From Chryseobacterium polytrichastri (GTDB lineage Bacteria > Bacteroidota > Bacteroidia > Flavobacteriales > Weeksellaceae), in the NCBI RefSeq assembly GCF_900142445.1, contig NZ_FRAV01000010.1, forward strand, positions 89,186 to 153,185: a stretch of 64,000 nt of DNA, read 5' to 3'. The translations under genes were made by a program, and so were the position numbers. The number at the start of each line of letters is the position of its first letter. The stretch's first letter is position 1. The notes under the pieces were generated by a model. That model saw nothing but the letters and a program-made list of their open reading frames with translations, searched no databases and had not been told where the DNA came from. Of the stretch, positions 7,648-15,616 are shown piece after piece.

Positions 7648-9147
7648 TTAAAATTTATAGATTTCTAATAAATCTGCTATTTTTCTATCATTTGCCAGTC
7701 TTGGAGTTTTATTTTGTCCTCCCAATTTTCCCTGAGATTTTGCATATTCATGAAAAGCATTCTTTTTTAATTTACTGATATGAAGTTTCTGGAGAATATT
7801 TCCAGAGATCAAATCATCATAATAGGTGTTGCGATTTCTGAGTTGTTCGTCCAGTTCATTTTTAAAGATTTCCAAATTTTCTGGCTCTTTATCAAATTCT
7901 ATGAACCATTCGTGATAGGGAAGTCCTTCTGTAGGATTAACCTGTGGCGCAAGATGGAACTCAGTAATTTGAGCAGGATGTTTTTCTAAGGTTGCTTTAA
8001 GCGCTTCTTCCACTTCAAAGGCAATAACGTGTTCTCCGAAAGCTGAAGTGAAATGTTTTGTTCTTCCGCTTACTAAAATTCGGTACGGATTTTTATCAAT
8101 AAATCTTACAACATCACCAATTGAATATGCCCACAAACCCGAATTTGTTGTTAAGATTAATGCATAATCTTTATTCAGCTCAACTTCTTTTAAGGTTAAT
8201 CTTCTTGCATTTGGTTTTCCATATTCTTCTAAAGGAATAAATTCATAGAAAATTCCATGATTGGTTAAAAGCAAAAGTCCTTCTTTTGTATAATCATCTT
8301 GAAAAGCGAAAAAACCTTCTGAAGCAGGAAATGTTTGAATAATATCAACTTTTCCACCTAATAATTCTTCCATCTTATCGCGGTAAGGTTCGTAATTTAC
8401 TCCGCCCGTAACAATTAGTTGAAGGTTAGGAAAAATTTGCTTGATCTTTTTACCATTCTTTTCAATTAATTTTTCAAAATACATAATCAGCCAAGGTGGG
8501 ATCCCTGAAATCAATGTCATGTTTTCTTTTTCGGTCTCCTCGACGATTTTTTCTACTTTGGCTTCCCAATCATCAATCATATTGGTTTCCCAACTTGGTA
8601 AACGGTTTTTTTGTAGATAATTAGGAATGTGATGAGCAACAATTCCTGAAAGACGTCCTGTTTTTATTCCAAATACTTCTTCCAATTCAGGGCTTCCCTG
8701 TAAAAAGATCATTTTACCTTTTACAAATTCAGCGCTGTTTTTCTGTGCTATATAATGAAATAATGCACTTTGAGCTCCGGCAATTTGGTAGGGCATTGCT
8801 TCTTTAGAAATCGGAATGTATTTTGATCCCGAGGTGGTGCCAGAAGTTTTGGCAAAATATTCCGGAGTTTCTGTCCATAGAATATTGGCCTGTCCTTTTT
8901 TTACTCTTTCAATATAAGGTTTAAGATCTTCATAGTCTGCAATAGAAACTCTTTCCTGAAATTCTTTAATGGAATGAATATTTTCAAAATCATGTTCTCT
9001 TCCAAACAATGTTTTTTTAGCTGTTTCTACTAAAGATAAAAGTAGTTCTTCTTGATTTTTTTCTGGGTTTTGCTTGAATTCTTCAGCTTTTTGAACATGC
9101 TTTTTTGCCCAAACAAGTGCTATATTTTTCTTGAGAAAGTTTAACAT
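7648..9147 (-). CDS. GH3-family acyl-adenylate-forming enzyme
   Basis: 499 residues, full length for bacterial members of the GH3 superfamily (named after plant auxin/jasmonate acyl-amido synthetases). The phosphate-binding motif is AKTSGTTSGSKYIP near residue 105. Other family signatures include YRDKMEELLGGKVDIIQTFPASEGFFAFQ (position 2), YSIGDVVRFIDKNPYRILVSGR (hinge) and the C-terminal LGGQNKTPRLANDRKIADLL. Plant enzymes adenylate a carboxylic acid and transfer it to an amino acid. The bacterial substrate is unknown. It is probably cytosolic. It stands alone on the minus strand with a TAAATTTG box 4 nt before the ATG. Confidence 0.88.
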   Translation of the reverse strand: MLNFLKKNIALVWAKKHVQKAEEFKQNPEKNQEELLLSLVETAKKTLFGREHDFENIHSIKEFQERVSIADYEDLKPYIERVKKGQANILWTETPEYFAKTSGTTSGSKYIPISKEAMPYQIAGAQSALFHYIAQKNSAEFVKGKMIFLQGSPELEEVFGIKTGRLSGIVAHHIPNYLQKNRLPSWETNMIDDWEAKVEKIVEETEKENMTLISGIPPWLIMYFEKLIEKNGKKIKQIFPNLQLIVTGGVNYEPYRDKMEELLGGKVDIIQTFPASEGFFAFQDDYTKEGLLLLTNHGIFYEFIPLEEYGKPNARRLTLKEVELNKDYALILTTNSGLWAYSIGDVVRFIDKNPYRILVSGRTKHFTSAFGEHVIAFEVEEALKATLEKHPAQITEFHLAPQVNPTEGLPYHEWFIEFDKEPENLEIFKNELDEQLRNRNTYYDDLISGNILQKLHISKLKKNAFHEYAKSQGKLGGQNKTPRLANDRKIADLLEIYKF

Positions 9148-9151
9148 GGTT

Positions 9152-9159
9152 CAAATTTA
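9152..9159 (-). promoter_or_regulatory. Putative -7 element of the GH3-family gene
   Basis: Minus-strand TAAATTTG ends 4 nt before the ATG at 9147, the same spacing as at dnaB, again suggesting a leaderless mRNA. Confidence 0.45.
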
Positions 9160-9209
9160 TAAATAACTAAATAATTTGATGGCATTTTAATGAAATATGA
9201 AATAAAAAA

Positions 9210-9234
9210 AACCGATGAATGAGTCTCATCGGTT
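9210..9234 (-). terminator. Intrinsic terminator after the small repeat protein gene
   Basis: Arms AACCGATGA (9210-9218) and TCATCGGTT (9226-9234) form a 9-bp stem with a 7-nt loop, followed on the minus strand by a run of eight U. It lies 42 nt past the stop at 9276. Confidence 0.85.
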
Positions 9235-9275
9235 CTTCGAAATTTGATTATGAAAATAACAACTATAAGTTGAGT

Positions 9276-9566
9276 TTATTTGTTTTCTTTATACCTTTTA
9301 TCTGGGGTACCATCTTTTTTCAGATGCTGACTTTCTTTATATCTTTTGTCTGGTGTTCCGTCTTTTTTCATTTTAACAGCCGGAGTTGAGGGTGTTGCAG
9401 GCTTAGCTACTTTAGTGTCTGCAACTTTAGCTGCTTTTGTATCTACTGCTTTAGCTGTTTTTGTTACCTGTTGATGAGCTTTAGTAGCTGTTGCCGGAGC
9501 AACTTGTTGAGCCGTTGCAAATCCTAGTCCTAATACTAGTGACATTGCAGTTATTAATTTTTTCAT
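9276..9566 (-). CDS. Small secreted Lys-rich protein with duplicated DGTPDKRYKE motif
   Basis: 96 residues. A signal peptide (MKKLITAMSLVLGLGFATAQ) is followed by an Ala/Thr/Lys-rich low-complexity stretch (TKTAKAVDTKAAKVADTKVAK) and then two copies of KKDGTPDKRYKE separated by SQHL, ending in NK. The DGTPDxRYKxN motif recurs in small exported proteins of Flavobacteriia, but no function is known to me. The basic, probably disordered body suggests a binding or structural role in the periplasm; that is inference. It has its own promoter (9595-9602) and terminator (9210-9234), so it is monocistronic and likely well expressed. Confidence 0.8.
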   Translation of the reverse strand: MKKLITAMSLVLGLGFATAQQVAPATATKAHQQVTKTAKAVDTKAAKVADTKVAKPATPSTPAVKMKKDGTPDKRYKESQHLKKDGTPDKRYKENK

Positions 9567-9594
9567 AATAATTGTATTATTTGTTTTGTTGAAT

Positions 9595-9602
9595 CAAAGT
9601 TA
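9595..9602 (-). promoter_or_regulatory. -7 promoter element of the small repeat protein gene
   Basis: Minus-strand TAACTTTG, an exact TAnnTTTG match, 28 nt before the ATG at 9566, giving a leader of about 20 nt. Confidence 0.5.
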
Positions 9603-9765
9603 AGCAAAAATTGGGCTGAAAAATCTAACACATAGAAACTTAACTAAAGTTTATTACAGCTTAAAAAAAAATTAAAGCTGTTTAATAATCTATCAAAGCT
9701 TTCTACGATATAGGAGCATTTAAAATATTTTTTTAAAATTTAAAATTTTGGATTGCTTTAAAATA

Positions 9766-9798
9766 AAAACCTGCTTTCAAAAAAAGGAAGCAGGTTTT
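9766..9798 (-). terminator. Intrinsic terminator after the 131-residue lipoprotein gene
   Basis: Arms AAAACCTGCTT (9766-9776) and AAGCAGGTTTT (9788-9798) form an 11-bp stem, 22 nt past the stop at 9821, with a U-rich tail on the minus strand. Confidence 0.8.
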
Positions 9799-9820
9799 AC
9801 TGTATATCTAAATAATTAGT

Positions 9821-10216
9821 TTAACGTTTACAATCGGCAGTCCAATTCTTGCCATCTTTGGTGTATAAAATTCTCACATGGTTGTTTTCAACTCTTATGT
9901 AAGCTGTCGTATTCGAACCTACCATTACTATAGTATTTTCTCCTGTTTTTTCAACATCAATCCCGTTAAGAGGCGGAATGTCGTTGGAGAATGCAAAGTT
10001 GTATTTTGTTCCGCTTACGACTTTGGTTATAAATATACTTCCTTCGGTTGTACTGATGTTTTTCTCGGTATCATTGTAAGATACACTTCCTTTATAAATT
10101 CCTGCGAAAGCATCGTCTTTTGTTACATCTTCTTCGCTGCTGCAAGATGAAAAAGAGATTGCTGTAAAAAGTACCAGCATGAAAATTCCTAAAGTTTTAA
10201 TTGTTTTTAGCATCAT
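9821..10216 (-). CDS. Small lipoprotein of unknown function
   Basis: 131 residues. There is a type II signal peptide with a lipobox ending SFSSC. The acidic SSEEDVTKDDAF linker resembles the Ser/Asp/Glu-rich export signal that sends Bacteroidota lipoproteins to the outer-membrane surface. The mature part (AGIYKGSVSYND, STTEGSIFITKV, KDGKNWTADCKR) looks like a small beta-sheet lipocalin-like fold; I cannot assign a family. It is monocistronic, divergent from mfd, and closed by the terminator at 9766-9798. A second ATG codon at position 2 leaves a one-residue ambiguity in the start. Confidence 0.8.
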   Translation of the reverse strand: MMLKTIKTLGIFMLVLFTAISFSSCSSEEDVTKDDAFAGIYKGSVSYNDTEKNISTTEGSIFITKVVSGTKYNFAFSNDIPPLNGIDVEKTGENTIVMVGSNTTAYIRVENNHVRILYTKDGKNWTADCKR

Positions 10217-10393
10217 TTTTCGTTTAAATGTTAGGTGGCGTAACTTCCAAACATTATGCCGTGAATAGGTTTTATTGGTGTTTTAACTTTTAATTAAACC
10301 TTTTGGCAATTATTGTGATTTAGCGGTTTTTTAATGTTCTAGCTTAAATTTTGTACACATCATAATCATCATTTTAAAGAAAAAAAATATCCC

Positions 10394-10401
10394 TACCTTT
10401 G
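10394..10401 (+). promoter_or_regulatory. -7 promoter element of mfd
   Basis: TACCTTTG, an exact TAnnTTTG match. Transcription should start near 10408, leaving a leader of about 58 nt that contains the 10414-10438 hairpin. The -33 region (around 10371) is only ATTTTA. Confidence 0.55.
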
Positions 10402-10413
10402 TTTTGTCTTAAA

Positions 10414-10438
10414 CGATTTCGGAAAACTCCCGAAATCG
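10414..10438 (+). promoter_or_regulatory. Hairpin in the mfd leader
   Basis: CGATTTCGG (10414-10422) and CCGAAATCG (10430-10438) form a perfect 9-bp stem with a 7-nt loop, followed by CTTTT. It sits between the predicted transcription start and the mfd ATG, where it could act as a weak attenuator or mRNA-stabilising structure. Confidence 0.5.
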
Positions 10439-10465
10439 CTTTTGGCGTTTATACCGTTACTATTT

Positions 10466-13400
10466 ATGCAGTTAAAAACAATCAACGAAAAGTTTCTTCC
10501 GGATTTATTACAAAAGGAATTTGGAAAAGAAATTTTTACACAGCTGGAAAATAATCAACATATTTCTGTAAGAGGAAGTGCAGGCTCTTCGGCTTCTATT
10601 TTTGTTGCCGAGCTTTTTTTAACCCGGAAACATACCGTTCTTTATATTATAGATGATAAAGAAGATGCTCTTTATGTAAATACAGAAATGGAAGATTTGT
10701 TGGGAAAAGAGAAAGTCTTGTATTTCCCGGCAACACATCTTGAGCCTTATCAGGTTGAGAAAACACAGAATGCCAATTTGGTGTTGAGAACTGAGGTTTT
10801 AAATAAAATAAATTCAAGTAAGTCTCCAAAGGTAATTGTTGCCTATTCGGGGGCTTTATCGGAAAAGGTTCTAAAGAAAGAAGATTTTAAAGCCATTTCC
10901 CATCAAATTAAAGTAGGTGATCAACTTGACTTTGATTTTGTGGATGAACTGCTTACGCATTATAATTTTCAGCAGACGGATTTTGTTTCCGAGCCGGGAG
11001 AGTTTTCGGTAAGAGGGGGAATTGTAGACGTATTTTCTTATTCTTATGAGAAGCCTTACCGTATTACCTTTTTTGGAAATGAAGTTGAGAGCATAAAAAC
11101 ATTTGATATTGAAACGCAGCTTTCTATTGAAAAAGTAAAAGAACTGCAATTGGTTTCAAATATGAACTTTTCAGTTGCGGGAACCAGAGTTTCTTTGCTG
11201 CAATTATTACCGAAAGAGAGTTTTATTGTTTCTAAAAATGGGGTTGTTGGGATTCAAAGAATTAAAACATTTTACGAAAAGTCTTTAGAGAAATTTGAAA
11301 CATTAAGTAAAGATATTGCCCACAGAGCGCCACAGGAATTATTTATTTCTGACCAAGAGTTTTTATTTGATTATAAAAAATTTAAAACTATTGATTTTAG
11401 CAGTGTTCCAATCGATGGATTAAAAGATAATACTGAGATTAAAATTGAACAAACTTCACAGCCTTCTTTTCATAAAAACTTTGAACTTTTAATTGAAGAT
11501 TTAGAAGAAAAGCAGGAGGAAGGTTTTGATACTTGGATCTCTTTTTCTACAGAAAAACAAAGGGAAAGACTCCAGTCAATTTTTGAAGAACTGGAACATG
11601 AAGTACCGTTTAAAAGCTTTAAATCTGAACTTCATGAAGGATTTGTAGATAATGATCACAAAATTTTGGTATATACAGACCATCAGATCTTTGACCGTTA
11701 TCAACGATATAAAGCAAAAAACAATTTTGCGAAATCAGAGCAGCTTACCTTAAAGGATTTAATGTCTCTGAAAATAGGAGATTATATTGCCCACATTGAT
11801 CATGGGATTGGAAAATTCATGGGATTGGTGAAGGTGAATAATGACGGTAAAATTCAGGAATGTTTTAAACTGACCTATAAAAATGGAGACTTATTGTATG
11901 TAAGTATTCATTCGCTTCATAAAATTTCGAAGTTCAACGGTCCGGACGGAAAAGAAATTGTTCTAAGCAAATTGGGATCGCCGACTTGGAAATCATTGAA
12001 GCAAAAAACAAAAGCTAAAGTAAAACAGATTGCTTTTGATCTTATCAGATTATATGCTCAAAGAAAAACAGCTAAAGGTTTTGCTTTTACACCAGATTCT
12101 TACCTTCAGAATGAATTGGAAGCCAGTTTTATTTATGAAGATACTCCAGATCAGGAAAAGGCAACCATTGATGTGAAAAAAGATATGGAAGCTGATACGG
12201 TGATGGATAGGCTTGTATGTGGAGATGTAGGTTTCGGTAAAACCGAAGTAGCTGTTCGTGCTGCATTCAAAGCGGCAACAGATGGTAAACAGGTGGCTAT
12301 TCTAGTTCCAACTACAATCTTGGCTTTCCAACATTACAGAAGTTTTAAAGAAAGGTTAAAAGATTTTCCTGTAACGGTTTCTTATGTGAACCGATTCAGA
12401 ACAGCCAAGCAGAAATCTGAAACTTTGGCTGATCTAAAGAATGGAAAAGTTGATATTATTATAGGAACGCATCAGCTGGCAAGCGCAAGTGTTAAGTTTA
12501 AAGATTTAGGTTTATTGATTATTGATGAAGAACATAAGTTTGGAGTTTCAGTAAAAGATAAATTAAAGACACTTAAAAGCAATGTGGATACCTTGACTTT
12601 AACGGCAACGCCAATTCCGAGAACATTGCAGTTTTCATTAATGGCAGCGCGAGATTTATCAGTTATTAAAACACCACCACCAAACAGACAACCTGTGGAA
12701 ACGCAGCTTGTGGGATTTAATGAAGAAACAATTCGTGATGCGGTGTCTTACGAGTTACAAAGAGACGGACAGGTCTATTTTATTAATAATAGAATTGAAA
12801 ACCTTAAGGATATTGCAGGATTAATTCAGCGACTGGTTCCTGATGCGCGAGTGATCACTGGTCACGGACAAATGGAAGGAAAGCAGCTTGAGAAAAACGT
12901 TCTTGATTTTATGGAAGGTAAATATGACGTTTTAGTTTCTACAACGATTATAGAAAGTGGAGTAGATGTTCCTAATGCCAATACCATTTTTATTAATGAT
13001 GCTCAAAGATTTGGTATGGCAGATCTTCACCAAATGCGTGGAAGAGTAGGACGAAGCAATAGAAAAGCTTTTTGTTATTTAATCACTCCGCCGTATGATA
13101 TGATGACTTCAGATGCGAGAAAGCGTCTGGAAGCAATTGAGCAGTTTTCTGATCTTGGAAGTGGTTTCCAGATTGCTATGAAAGATTTGGAAATCCGTGG
13201 TGCAGGAGATTTACTAGGAGCGGAACAGAGTGGATTTATCAATGAAATGGGTTTTGAAACCTATCAAAAGTTGATGCAGGAAGCGCTTGAAGAACTAAAA
13301 GATGATAAGGATTTTGAGAACTTATTTGATAATGAAGAAGACCGAAATAAGCTCTTTAAATCTGTGAAAGATGTTAATATTGATACTGATTTAGAGTTAA

Positions 13401-13834
13401 TGCTTCCTGATTTTTATATATCAAATACAGAAGAACGATTATTGCTTTATCAAACGCTTGCGGAGATTAATAATGAGGCAGATTTACAAAAATTCGAGTT
13501 TGAATTGATTGATCGCTTTGGAAATTTACCAAAAGAAGCAATTAATTTATTAAAAAGTGTTTCGTTAAAATGGCTCGCTTCCGACATCGGTTTTGAGAAA
13601 ATTGTCATGAAAAATGGGGTGTTTTTAGGCTACTTTCCAAGCAACCCTCAAGACAAATTTTACCAAACAAGCAAGTTTAAAAACATTATTAGTTACCTCA
13701 CATCAAATCCTGCAGAAGCCCAACTGAAGGAGAAAGTAAGCAAGGATGGAAATCACCTTATGATGAGAAAAGATAACATAATAAATGTCGATGAGGTGAA
13801 TAATCTTCTAAAATCTATCCTTAAAAATGACTAA
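10466..13834 (+). CDS. mfd: Transcription-repair coupling factor Mfd
   Basis: 1122 residues. Mfd removes RNA polymerase stalled at DNA lesions and recruits UvrA. The sequence has the UvrB-like N-terminal module (SVRGSAGSSASIFVAELF, YFPATHLEPYQ, GEFSVRGGIVDVFSY), then the RNA-polymerase-interacting domain starting around the LKIGDYIAHIDHGIGKF motif. The motor has Walker A GDVGFGKT at 586-593, Walker B DEEH at 687-690, TATPIPRT and the QMRGRVGRS motif, and a C-terminal TRCF domain. An in-frame TTG at 10442 would add eight residues, but it lies just after the leader hairpin; the ATG giving MQLKTINEKF matches usual Mfd starts. Confidence 0.95.
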   Translation: MQLKTINEKFLPDLLQKEFGKEIFTQLENNQHISVRGSAGSSASIFVAELFLTRKHTVLYIIDDKEDALYVNTEMEDLLGKEKVLYFPATHLEPYQVEKTQNANLVLRTEVLNKINSSKSPKVIVAYSGALSEKVLKKEDFKAISHQIKVGDQLDFDFVDELLTHYNFQQTDFVSEPGEFSVRGGIVDVFSYSYEKPYRITFFGNEVESIKTFDIETQLSIEKVKELQLVSNMNFSVAGTRVSLLQLLPKESFIVSKNGVVGIQRIKTFYEKSLEKFETLSKDIAHRAPQELFISDQEFLFDYKKFKTIDFSSVPIDGLKDNTEIKIEQTSQPSFHKNFELLIEDLEEKQEEGFDTWISFSTEKQRERLQSIFEELEHEVPFKSFKSELHEGFVDNDHKILVYTDHQIFDRYQRYKAKNNFAKSEQLTLKDLMSLKIGDYIAHIDHGIGKFMGLVKVNNDGKIQECFKLTYKNGDLLYVSIHSLHKISKFNGPDGKEIVLSKLGSPTWKSLKQKTKAKVKQIAFDLIRLYAQRKTAKGFAFTPDSYLQNELEASFIYEDTPDQEKATIDVKKDMEADTVMDRLVCGDVGFGKTEVAVRAAFKAATDGKQVAILVPTTILAFQHYRSFKERLKDFPVTVSYVNRFRTAKQKSETLADLKNGKVDIIIGTHQLASASVKFKDLGLLIIDEEHKFGVSVKDKLKTLKSNVDTLTLTATPIPRTLQFSLMAARDLSVIKTPPPNRQPVETQLVGFNEETIRDAVSYELQRDGQVYFINNRIENLKDIAGLIQRLVPDARVITGHGQMEGKQLEKNVLDFMEGKYDVLVSTTIIESGVDVPNANTIFINDAQRFGMADLHQMRGRVGRSNRKAFCYLITPPYDMMTSDARKRLEAIEQFSDLGSGFQIAMKDLEIRGAGDLLGAEQSGFINEMGFETYQKLMQEALEELKDDKDFENLFDNEEDRNKLFKSVKDVNIDTDLELMLPDFYISNTEERLLLYQTLAEINNEADLQKFEFELIDRFGNLPKEAINLLKSVSLKWLASDIGFEKIVMKNGVFLGYFPSNPQDKFYQTSKFKNIISYLTSNPAEAQLKEKVSKDGNHLMMRKDNIINVDEVNNLLKSILKND

Positions 13835-13843
13835 ATAATTCGC

Positions 13844-13869
13844 CAAAAGTAGAAATAATTCTACTTTTG
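13844..13869 (+). terminator. Terminator-like hairpin after mfd
   Basis: CAAAAGTAGAA (13844-13854) and TTCTACTTTTG (13859-13869) form a perfect 11-bp stem with a 4-nt loop, 10 nt past the mfd stop. Part of the right arm (TTCTACTTTT) recurs at 13927-13936. The T-run is short (CTTTTG), so efficiency is uncertain. Confidence 0.65.
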
Positions 13870-13891
13870 TATGTTATTAATTCTATGCCGT

Positions 13892-13928
13892 AATTAACTT
13901 ATTTCTATGAACTTATGATAAGTTAATT
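13892..13928. promoter_or_regulatory. Perfect 11-bp inverted repeat upstream of the tandem secreted-protein operon
   Basis: AATTAACTTAT (13892-13902) and ATAAGTTAATT (13918-13928) are exact reverse complements separated by 15 nt. The repeat ends 22 nt upstream of the -7 box at 13951, next to where the -33 box should be. It is a good candidate operator; alternatively it is an A+T-rich RNA stem in an untranscribed region. Confidence 0.5.
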
Positions 13929-13950
13929 CTACTTTTCGCATAATATTTTA

Positions 13951-13958
13951 TACCTTTG
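13951..13958 (+). promoter_or_regulatory. -7 promoter element of the three-gene secreted-protein operon
   Basis: TACCTTTG, an exact TAnnTTTG match, 11 nt before the ATG at 13970. The predicted leader is only about 5 nt. Confidence 0.6.
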
Positions 13959-13969
13959 CAGCCCTTATT

Positions 13970-14791
13970 ATGAAAAAAACTATGTATTTATGCGTGGTCG
14001 GGCTGTTTTCGGTCTATACTCACGCGCAGGTGGGCGTTGGGATAAGCATCCCTCAAACTACTCTCGATGTAAACGGGAAGACTACCTTAAGAAGAGAACT
14101 TAGAGTGGGTGGTAATTCTACCCAAGTTGGTATTGCCGGTTTAAACGGTCAAGTTTTGGTTTCCCAGGGAGATGGAATGTCTCCTCAATGGAAAACTCTG
14201 AATGTCACCTTTATGGAGGAAGGACAGTACAAATTAATCAATTCATATTTATCATCAGATCAAGTAGGTGTTACCTCTCTTTCTAACGGGATTTTGGGAG
14301 ATAGTGTTTACAAAAACAGTATCGGAGATGATATCACTGATGCAACCAAAGGAACATGGGTGAAAATTGCGGGTCTTGAGAATAATTTTACGATTAAAAA
14401 CGGGCTTAACAGACTTACTTATCAGTTCCAGACCGGAGTTGAAATGAAAGCCTCAACAGCAAGTGCATCTCAGAATGTAAGCTTTACGTGTGGGATTTTC
14501 CGAAATGGTAAACTTGTAGCGGTACGTCCGGACAAAATTTCTTCAAACAATAATTCTGAAAAGAACGGAATCCAAGATTATATTTTCACATTAAATTACA
14601 CGGAACCAGACGTTCCGGTAGGGGTACAAAAGGTTGAAGTAGCATGCAGGAAAATTAATGTATCTAATAATGATGCTCAGTTTGCTATTGGACGTAATGT
14701 TGCGGGCAACGGCAATCTTTCTAATGCTTTTACTTTAGAATCTGCATTCAAGATCGATCTTATTGAATTTGTAACCTACCAAGTAAATTAA
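13970..14791 (+). CDS. Secreted protein of unknown function, tandem paralogue 1 of 3
   Basis: 273 residues. A signal peptide (MKKTMYLCVVGLFSVYTHAQ) is followed by VGVGISIPQTTLDVNGKTTL, a motif that opens many Flavobacteriia exported proteins and recalls the neck region of trimeric tail-fibre or adhesin stalks. A LVSQGDGMSPQWKTL spacer and a C-terminal beta-rich domain of about 180 residues follow (FTIKNGLNRLTYQFQTG, SFTCGIFRNGKLVAVRPD, QKVEVACRKIN). Two conserved cysteines (in FTCGIF and EVACRK) recur in both paralogues and may pair. No T9SS C-terminal signal is visible. First gene of a three-gene operon with 3-nt gaps. Function unknown. Confidence 0.82.
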   Translation: MKKTMYLCVVGLFSVYTHAQVGVGISIPQTTLDVNGKTTLRRELRVGGNSTQVGIAGLNGQVLVSQGDGMSPQWKTLNVTFMEEGQYKLINSYLSSDQVGVTSLSNGILGDSVYKNSIGDDITDATKGTWVKIAGLENNFTIKNGLNRLTYQFQTGVEMKASTASASQNVSFTCGIFRNGKLVAVRPDKISSNNNSEKNGIQDYIFTLNYTEPDVPVGVQKVEVACRKINVSNNDAQFAIGRNVAGNGNLSNAFTLESAFKIDLIEFVTYQVN

Positions 14792-14794
14792 TCA

Positions 14795-15613
14795 ATGAAA
14801 AATATATTATTTATCCTATTCTCTGTATTAGGATTATCACTCTCTGCTCAAGTTGGAATCAATACACCAACACCTAGAGCAATGCTGGATGTGAATGGAA
14901 ACTATAACCTTAGAGGTAAGTTAGTGGTTCAAGATGCTAATAACAAGCTTTCGGAAGGAAGAGATGATCAACTTTTAGTTTCACAAGGAGAAGGAAATGC
15001 GCCTACATGGAAAACACTTCGTATTCCTGATTATGAAGCCAATAAATTTTATTTAATTTTTAATAACTCATTTTCCGACAGGGAAGGGGTGAAATTTACG
15101 GCTTCTGAAGAGTCTTCTCCTACTTCACGTTCTGCTTCTTTTACAAAAAATAATACGTTCAGTACTTTTGCACAATTTAAGAAAATACCTGGGCTGACTA
15201 AAATTTTCAAAGTATTCAGTACACAAAGCAAGACCTATTTTCAGTTTGAAACCGTTGTTCATGCCAATTTTGGAACAGTAGGAAATACAGATACTTCCAT
15301 TGATTATGGTTGTGGGATTTTTGTAGATGATAAACTGGTGAATTTAAGACAGGGAAATATTAAGGCAAGTAGTGCATCCAATCCTTTCCTTACGCACAAC
15401 CAAATTGGTCTTGTGGAAAATCTTTCAAAAGGAGATCATACCGTAAGTGTGGCTTGTTCAAGATTGGAATCTTATAACATAAATAATAATAATCCAATAA
15501 CATTAGGAATAGGAACTAGTGTTGCGTCTAATATTGATTCTTTCATCTCTCAGTCATCACTTAAAGTAGATGTTTATGAGGTTCCTCAGGTGTTTAATAC
15601 AGTAACAAACTAA
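14795..15613 (+). CDS. Secreted protein of unknown function, tandem paralogue 2 of 3
   Basis: 272 residues, paralogous to its neighbours on both sides. It has a signal peptide (MKNILFILFSVLGLSLSAQ), then VGINTPTPRAMLDVNGNYNL, a LVSQGEGNAPTWKTL spacer, and the same C-terminal domain with the two cysteines (DYGCGIFVDDKLVNLRQG; HTVSVACSRLES). It starts 3 nt after the previous stop codon, which suggests translational coupling. The middle section (SDREGVKFTASEESSPTSRSASF) has diverged most. Product is probably periplasmic or surface-exposed; function not recognised. Confidence 0.82.
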   Translation: MKNILFILFSVLGLSLSAQVGINTPTPRAMLDVNGNYNLRGKLVVQDANNKLSEGRDDQLLVSQGEGNAPTWKTLRIPDYEANKFYLIFNNSFSDREGVKFTASEESSPTSRSASFTKNNTFSTFAQFKKIPGLTKIFKVFSTQSKTYFQFETVVHANFGTVGNTDTSIDYGCGIFVDDKLVNLRQGNIKASSASNPFLTHNQIGLVENLSKGDHTVSVACSRLESYNINNNNPITLGIGTSVASNIDSFISQSSLKVDVYEVPQVFNTVTN

Positions 15614-15616
15614 ATC

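Noticed and set aside
10442..10465. In-frame TTG extension of mfd adding eight residues
   Set aside because: It overlaps the end of the leader hairpin region, and the ATG at 10466 gives the normal Mfd N-terminus.
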